Shown: positions 23,043 through 25,872 of the stretch, one piece after another
Numbering within the stretch: the first letter of the stretch is position 1
Layout of the letters: each line of letters begins with the position of its first letter
Source: a virus
Virus record (IMG/VR): IMGVR_UViG_3300042520_001718
Span: 1 to 25,872 of that record
Strand: one strand, 5' to 3'
Length of the DNA: 25,872 nt
Notes under the pieces: generated by a model
The model's database searches: none
What the model saw: only the letters and a program-made list of their open reading frames with translations
What the model was told of the DNA's origin: nothing
Program-made: the position numbers and the translations under genes

Positions 23043-23249
23043 ATGATAGGATTGAACCCCATGACAACACCAACCCCCGCCCACCATATTCTCGCAGCTA
23101 CCGGCAACACCGATCATAGCCCATGCAAACGTTGTGATGGCCCAGGGCGAGAATTGCATGTGTGCCCGTTCGAGCAAGAAATCAACAACGATGAAACACC
23201 GTGCAACTGTTGCGCGAAATGTACTGACGATTGCAGCATGGAAATTTAA
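23043..23249 (+). CDS. Cassette 1: small Cys-rich protein
   Basis: 68 aa starting at ATG 23043, 9 nt after GAGAGG; an internal ATG at 23061 would give MTTPTPAHHILAA. The C-terminal half is rich in Cys: CKRCDGPGRELHVCP, then CNCCAKCTDDC, likely two zinc-binding knuckles. It is the first gene of the plus-strand array. Its internal start region (TPTPAHHIL) vaguely resembles the N-terminal tags encoded by the attC-like sites further on, so it may stand on a decayed site. Function unknown. Confidence 0.6.
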   Translation: MIGLNPMTTPTPAHHILAATGNTDHSPCKRCDGPGRELHVCPFEQEINNDETPCNCCAKCTDDCSMEI

Positions 23250-23253
23250 GTCC

Positions 23254-23343
23254 GCATAACGACGGCATTCACCGGGTTGCGGCCGGTGACTTTAACTCTT
23301 CAAGAACCGTGACCCGCAACTCCGGTGGAATGCTTTGTTATGC
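23254..23343. repeat. attC-like recombination site 1
   Basis: 90 nt with ends GCATAAC and GTTATGC, which are exact complements. The inner stem is GCATTCACCGGGTTGCGG with CCGCAACTCCGGTGGAATGC; the right arm has two extra unpaired bases (T and G), at the two places where the other three sites have theirs. It lies between cassettes 1 and 2. Confidence 0.8.
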
Positions 23344-23621
23344 CGCCTTGTCTGTGGTATCAGGAAGCATTGCCGGGCAAAGACTGTTGTAACGGACCTC
23401 CGAACTATCGGTGCGAACACTGCGAGCCAGACGGCTTCTGTGAGTCGTGCGATAGTTTCGAGGGTCGGGGCATAGAACAGATTTGTGAGTACGCTTCGAC
23501 GTGTGACGAATGCGGTGAACTGGTGCATCACGATCAGCAACGGATACCGCCGGACTCCAATGATCAACTCGGTTACTGCTGGCTGTGTCGTCCTGATTTG
23601 TTTGAGGATGAGTCGGCATAA
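23325..23621 (+). CDS. Cassette 2: Cys-rich zinc-knuckle protein
   Basis: Up to 98 aa. It starts at GTG 23325 inside the right arm of attC-like site 1, or at ATG 23340 at its end; neither has a good ribosome site, and an in-frame TGA lies just upstream. The body has many CxxC pairs (CCNGPP, CEHCEPDGFCESCD, CDECGEL, CWLCRPDLF), suggesting two or three zinc knuckles and a protein- or nucleic-acid-binding role. The gene's stop codon TAA is part of the R box of site 2 (GCATAAC). It resembles phage zinc-finger proteins in general style; no named family. Confidence 0.65.
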   Translation: MECFVMPPCLWYQEALPGKDCCNGPPNYRCEHCEPDGFCESCDSFEGRGIEQICEYASTCDECGELVHHDQQRIPPDSNDQLGYCWLCRPDLFEDESA

Positions 23622-23706
23622 CGCTATTTTCACCGGGCAACCGGGAAAGGAATTTCAATGTCAAAGAACGCTTTACCGGTTGCTCCGGTGCAAAATATTG
23701 TTCACA
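23616..23706. repeat. attC-like recombination site 2
   Basis: 91 nt from GCATAAC to GTTCACA. The stem TATTTTCACCGGGCAACCGG pairs with CCGGTTGCTCCGGTGCAAAATA (two parts: CCGGTTG, T-bulge region, CCGGTG, C-bulge, AAAATA). The left box supplies the stop of cassette 2, and the loop supplies AAAGGA and the ATG of cassette 3 (23658). The right outer box is only partly complementary to the left. Confidence 0.75.
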
Positions 23707-23987
23707 CGCCGGGACCGTGGGGCGTGGAACAAACGACTGTGAGCAATTGGATTGGACGCATGCGGGCAGATGGTTCCAAGGTGGAGTACATCGTAGCCCA
23801 TACCGACCGCGATTCACTGCGAGATGATGTTCTGGTCCGGAATGACGCGAACGCTCGGCTGATTGCGGCGGCTCCGGAACTGCTTGAGGCGTGCAAGGCA
23901 GGATTGAAAGCGTGCGAGGCTTCTGGCTTTTTGGGGCCAGTGGAAATGATGCAGCGTGCAATTTCAAAGGCTGAGTCAGTCGTGTGA
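23658..23987 (+). CDS. Cassette 3: phage-type 'HTPGPW...IAAAPELLEA' protein
   Basis: 109 aa. The ATG lies in the loop of attC-like site 2 behind AAAGGA, and the first residues (MSKNALPVAPVQNIVH) are encoded by the right arm of that site. The body starts HTPGPWGVEQ and ends with DANARLIAAAPELLEACKAG, the hallmark of a small protein family found in very many phages and prophages, of unknown function. The C-terminal half is helical. The stop TGA forms part of the R box of site 3. This shows that at least one cassette carries a typical phage gene. Confidence 0.82.
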   Translation: MSKNALPVAPVQNIVHTPGPWGVEQTTVSNWIGRMRADGSKVEYIVAHTDRDSLRDDVLVRNDANARLIAAAPELLEACKAGLKACEASGFLGPVEMMQRAISKAESVV

Positions 23988-24073
23988 ACGCTTGGCTTAA
24001 CAGGGTTGCGGACGAACGACTATGAAAGCAGAACACGGCATGACCGCAACTCCTGTTCAAGCCATTGTTACCC
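23983..24073. repeat. attC-like recombination site 3
   Basis: 91 nt from TGTGAAC to GTTACCC. GGCTTAACAGGGTTGCGG pairs with CCGCAACTCCTGTTCAAGCC; again the right arm has two extra bases (T and C). The left box supplies the stop of cassette 3. The loop carries ATG 24022. Confidence 0.75.
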
Positions 24074-24105
24074 TGCTTTTTCTGCGACTTTCACCAATCT
24101 GGTAA
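24022..24105 (+). CDS. Short leader frame starting in attC-like site 3
   Basis: 27 codons beginning MKAEHGMTATPVQAIVTLL; the start sits in the site's loop at the position used by cassettes 3 and 5, and the tag core TPVQ is conserved. It ends at TAA 24103, about 115 nt before the next real gene. It may be a leader peptide, or the remnant of a tagged gene whose body was lost or replaced. Confidence 0.35.
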   Translation: MKAEHGMTATPVQAIVTLLFLRLSPIW

Positions 24106-24221
24106 AATCTTTCCGAATAGTATTGTATTCGTGGGACGAATAGGCGATACTTCTTTTGTCGCAACGAAGAAGTTCAGCGAACGACTGACACGGGTTGTGC
24201 GACGCACACGGGAATAGAGCA
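24106..24221 (+). other. Structured leader of cassette 4
   Basis: About 115 nt without a gene. Three small hairpins follow each other: ATTCGT/ACGAAT (24127-24141, GGG loop), CTTCTT/AAGAAG (24150-24172), and TGTGC/GCACA (around 24196-24208). They form the leader of the gene starting at 24222 and may regulate it. Confidence 0.4.
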
Positions 24222-24518
24222 ATGATTAACTTCGACGGAATCATTATTGGAACAGAATCAGAAGTTGCTTCTTTCGGTTCAGATCTGTGCTGGAACTACA
24301 CCGATGGTGGAGTGGTGGTAAAGAATGGTGACGCAATCGCGTGTGAGTTTGCGACAAGATTTGCAAGCCGTGACGGCCTCCGCGTGATTGACGCGATCCG
24401 CAAGTCGTCTGAGGGGTTCCGGGTTCAGGTTAGTGATCACGGGTGCGGACGCAAAAGCGTGCAGGTTTTTAATGCAGATGGTTCACTGGCGGCTGATGCA
24501 AGCGTTGGTGAAGAATGA
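24222..24518 (+). CDS. Cassette 4a: hypothetical 98-aa protein
   Basis: Starts MINFDGIIIGTESEVASFGS at ATG 24222 with AGAG upstream; a TTG start 27 nt earlier is less likely. The product is a small alpha/beta protein with SSEGFRVQVSDHGCGRKSVQ near the C-terminus. No family is recognised. Its stop overlaps the ATG of the next gene (ATGA). It is the only cassette gene that does not begin in its attC-like site; a leader of about 115 nt intervenes. Confidence 0.6.
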   Translation: MINFDGIIIGTESEVASFGSDLCWNYTDGGVVVKNGDAIACEFATRFASRDGLRVIDAIRKSSEGFRVQVSDHGCGRKSVQVFNADGSLAADASVGEE

Positions 24519-24742
24519 AAGACCCGATGAGCTTGCGGCTCGGCCCTCTGGCCGGGCCGCTTTTGTTGCGATGTGAAAGCACTGGAGAAACACCCAGCGA
24601 CGTGCTACGGTTAGCACTGGCAAAAGAGCTGGGGCTTGAGCCTCCCGCGATGCCACAAGGCTTCGCGGCGATGTCGGAGAAGACTGCGGCAAAGGCTCGG
24701 AAGAAGTCTGCGAGAACGAGACGGGCCGCTAAGTCAGGGTAA
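24515..24742 (+). CDS. Cassette 4b: small RHH-like basic protein
   Basis: 75 aa. The segment ETPSDVLRLALAKELGL looks like the helix-turn-helix of a ribbon-helix-helix protein; the C-terminus is very basic (KTAAKARKKSARTRRAAKSG). It is coupled by ATGA to the gene before, the arrangement of antitoxin-like or regulator pairs. Codons 7-17 also form a strong GC hairpin followed by TTTT (about 24535-24565), which could act as a terminator for the upstream gene. The TAA stop is part of the R box of attC-like site 4. Confidence 0.6.
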   Translation: MKDPMSLRLGPLAGPLLLRCESTGETPSDVLRLALAKELGLEPPAMPQGFAAMSEKTAAKARKKSARTRRAAKSG

Positions 24743-24826
24743 CGACGGCATTCACCGGGTGTGAGGGAGCGACTATGAATACTGAAAACGGGCAACCGAA
24801 CACTCCGGTGCAATGCGTTGTTATCG
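24737..24826. repeat. attC-like recombination site 4
   Basis: 90 nt from GGGTAAC to GTTATCG. GCATTCACCGGGTGT pairs with ACACTCCGGTGCAATGC; the right arm again has two extra bases (T and C). The left box supplies the stop of cassette 4b. The loop carries GAGGGAG and the ATG of the next gene (24775). Confidence 0.8.
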
Positions 24827-25599
24827 TGCCTTCTGTTGTCAGTTTCGGCGCAGGAACGAACTCCACAGCGATTCTGCAGGGTATGCTGGAGCGTGGAGAA
24901 AAGCCGGACGCGATTTTGTTTGCCGACACAGGAGGAGAAAAACCGAAGACGTACCAGCACTTAGAACGCATGAAGCAGTGGTGCAAAGATGTCGGCTTTC
25001 CGGAAATGATCGTAGTGCGATACAGCGACACAAGTCGACATGCAAGCCTTGAGGATGAGTGCCACAACAATGGAACACTTCCCAGTAAGGCGTTTGGCTT
25101 TGGTGGATGTTCACAGAAGTGGAAACGATACCCAATGGATAAATGGGTGAAGGCGTGGCCTACCGCACAAGCGGCATGGGAAGCCGGAAACCGCGTGCAA
25201 AGAGTAATCGGAATTCACTACGGCGAAACACGGCGTGGAAAGATTCCGGACGATGCACAGTTCACATATCGATTCCCGTTGAGGGAATGGACGTGGGGAC
25301 AAGAGGAGTGTGAGGCCGCGTGCGTGCGTGCGTGCGGATACGTGCCTGAAAAGTCAGCGTGCTTTTACTGTCCAGCGATGCGAAAACCGGAAGTGCTCGC
25401 ACTGGCAAAAGAGCATCCAGAATTATTTCAGCGAGCGGTTGAAATGGAACAGAATGCACGAGAGGCAGGGGGGCTCGATGTTGTGAAGGGACTTGGGAGA
25501 CACTGGAGTTGGGAAAGCCTCGTTAAAGCGGACAACGCACAGATGAGATTGTTTGTTGAAGACGGTCTTTCGATGTGTGAAACGTGTGTCGATTGGTAG
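24775..25599 (+). CDS. Cassette 5: PAPS reductase-family (PP-loop) enzyme
   Basis: 274 aa. The ATG lies in the loop of attC-like site 4, 5 nt after GAGGGAG, and the first residues (PNTPVQCVVIV) come from its right arm. The PP-loop is VVSFGAGTNSTAILQGML, in place of the usual SGGKDS(T), followed by ILFADTGGEKPKTYQHLERM. Conserved Cys occur in GFGGCSQKWKRYP and KSACFYCPAMRKPE, as in phage PAPS-reductase-like or DndC-like proteins with an iron-sulfur or zinc site. Possible roles are sulfur metabolism or DNA/RNA thio-modification; which one cannot be told. It is followed by a strong terminator. No further attC-like site was found downstream. Confidence 0.82.
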   Translation: MNTENGQPNTPVQCVVIVPSVVSFGAGTNSTAILQGMLERGEKPDAILFADTGGEKPKTYQHLERMKQWCKDVGFPEMIVVRYSDTSRHASLEDECHNNGTLPSKAFGFGGCSQKWKRYPMDKWVKAWPTAQAAWEAGNRVQRVIGIHYGETRRGKIPDDAQFTYRFPLREWTWGQEECEAACVRACGYVPEKSACFYCPAMRKPEVLALAKEHPELFQRAVEMEQNAREAGGLDVVKGLGRHWSWESLVKADNAQMRLFVEDGLSMCETCVDW

Positions 25600-25627
25600 T
25601 CACGATAACTTTGAATTATCAGCCGCA

Positions 25628-25745
25628 GTGATATCCCATCCGACCCCGCAAAAACGCGGGGTTTTTATTCGCCCTGATGGAATATCACTCGCAGAGTCAG
25701 GTACATGATAATGCCTCGCAACTGATATTCAGAAATATCACTCGC
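25628..25745. repeat. Four ATATCAC-type repeats in inverted and direct order
   Basis: GTGATATCCCATC (25628-25640) and GATGGAATATCAC (25676-25688) are inverted copies around the terminator. AATATCACTCGC occurs exactly at 25681-25692 and 25734-25745, and a diverged inverted copy (CGCAACTGATATT) at 25718-25729 pairs with the last one. They could be binding sites of a regulator or replication protein. Confidence 0.5.
25644..25668 (+). terminator. Intrinsic terminator of the cassette array
   Basis: CCCCGC (25644-25649) and GCGGGG (25656-25661) form a stem with an AAAAAC loop, followed by TTTTTATT. It ends plus-strand transcription from the PAPS-reductase-like gene. Confidence 0.85.
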
Positions 25746-25872
25746 GCAGGATAAACACAGCGAGCCGCTGCGATTTCTCGTAACGGCTCTCCCGGTGCTG
25801 TGGTTGTGGCCTGCATGCCTCTACGACGGTCGGTGCTTTCAGGGTTGTGGCAGCTCTGCTCGTGAATCTGTG

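Larger units (their letters stand above)
25600..25872. other. Non-coding right end with terminator and repeats
   Basis: No gene is supported in these 273 bp. They hold the terminator at 25644-25668 and a set of ATATCAC repeats (25626-25745). The last 110 bp show nothing recognisable. Confidence 0.5.

Noticed and set aside
23028-23110. A fifth attC-like site or attI site before cassette 1
   Set aside because: GTAACGA and the TPTPAHHIL codons recall the other sites, but the two arms do not pair, so at most a decayed site.
24535-24565. The hairpin in cassette 4b as proof that 4b is not a gene
   Set aside because: The stem with TTTT is terminator-like, but the frame shows an RHH-like segment, ATGA coupling and a stop in the R box, so the gene is kept.
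1-25872. CRISPR array, insertion sequence, integrase or rRNA
   Set aside because: No regularly spaced direct repeats with spacers, no transposase or recombinase motifs, and no rRNA sequence were seen.

Overview
The window is most of one arm of a tailed dsDNA phage (Caudoviricetes) or prophage. A single leftward gene run covers about 22 kb of the minus strand. It is followed at the right end by a plus-strand array of small genes separated by attC-like integron recombination sites. The host is probably a planctomycete. That is inference, resting on a phage-borne CsrA, the style of the attC-like sites and the general gene content; no host gene is present.

Layout from right to left in transcription order. 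(a) 22.34-23.03 kb holds a 67-aa helix-turn-helix protein, three palindromic operator-like sites, and two tiny genes (a zinc ribbon and a membrane peptide), each followed by a hairpin. (b) 22.14-22.34 kb has no gene but holds a strong hairpin with a U-run and a collapsed tRNA-like element (acceptor and T arm only). (c) 20.1-22.14 kb is a DNA-processing block: a 90-aa protein, CsrA, a PD-(D/E)XK-like protein, a RecA/Sak4-like ATPase and a DUF669-type ssDNA-binding protein. (d) 11.76-19.99 kb is the replication block: YfbR-like HD phosphohydrolase, coiled-coil protein, SNF2 helicase, a 30-aa Cys peptide, a frameshifted DNA methyltransferase, an SF2 helicase with a zinc knuckle, an unknown AT-rich gene, and a primase-polymerase/DUF3987 helicase. 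(e) 11.46-11.76 kb has many GGACAG repeats, an AT-rich (TTA)n tract and a terminator, and is the best candidate replication origin. (f) 8.16-11.3 kb is an envelope-directed block: two lipoproteins, two small membrane proteins and a C1A papain-like peptidase. (g) 4-8 kb holds a membrane-anchored PAS protein and tail fibre or appendage proteins. (h) 1-3.9 kb holds large terminase, HK97-type portal and the start of a ClpP-like prohead protease. Most neighbouring genes overlap by ATGA or GTGA, so translation is coupled.

The most unusual part is 23.0-25.6 kb on the plus strand. Four 90-91-nt elements have all the visible hallmarks of attC sites: R-box-like ends with AAC and GTT, an imperfect stem, and two unpaired bases at the same two positions in the same arm. 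They separate at least five small cargo units, including two Cys-rich proteins, a phage-type 'HTPGPW...IAAAPELLEA' protein, an RHH-like protein and a PAPS-reductase-family enzyme. The sites also act as translational punctuation. In three of them the left R box supplies the stop codon of the gene before. In three the loop carries an ATG, and the right arm encodes a shared N-terminal tag (core PVQ). The asymmetry of the unpaired bases and this coding logic both suggest each gene travels with the attC upstream of it, the reverse of the classical gene-then-attC order. No integron integrase is visible. A gene-cassette array on a phage with this polarity deserves the closest check.
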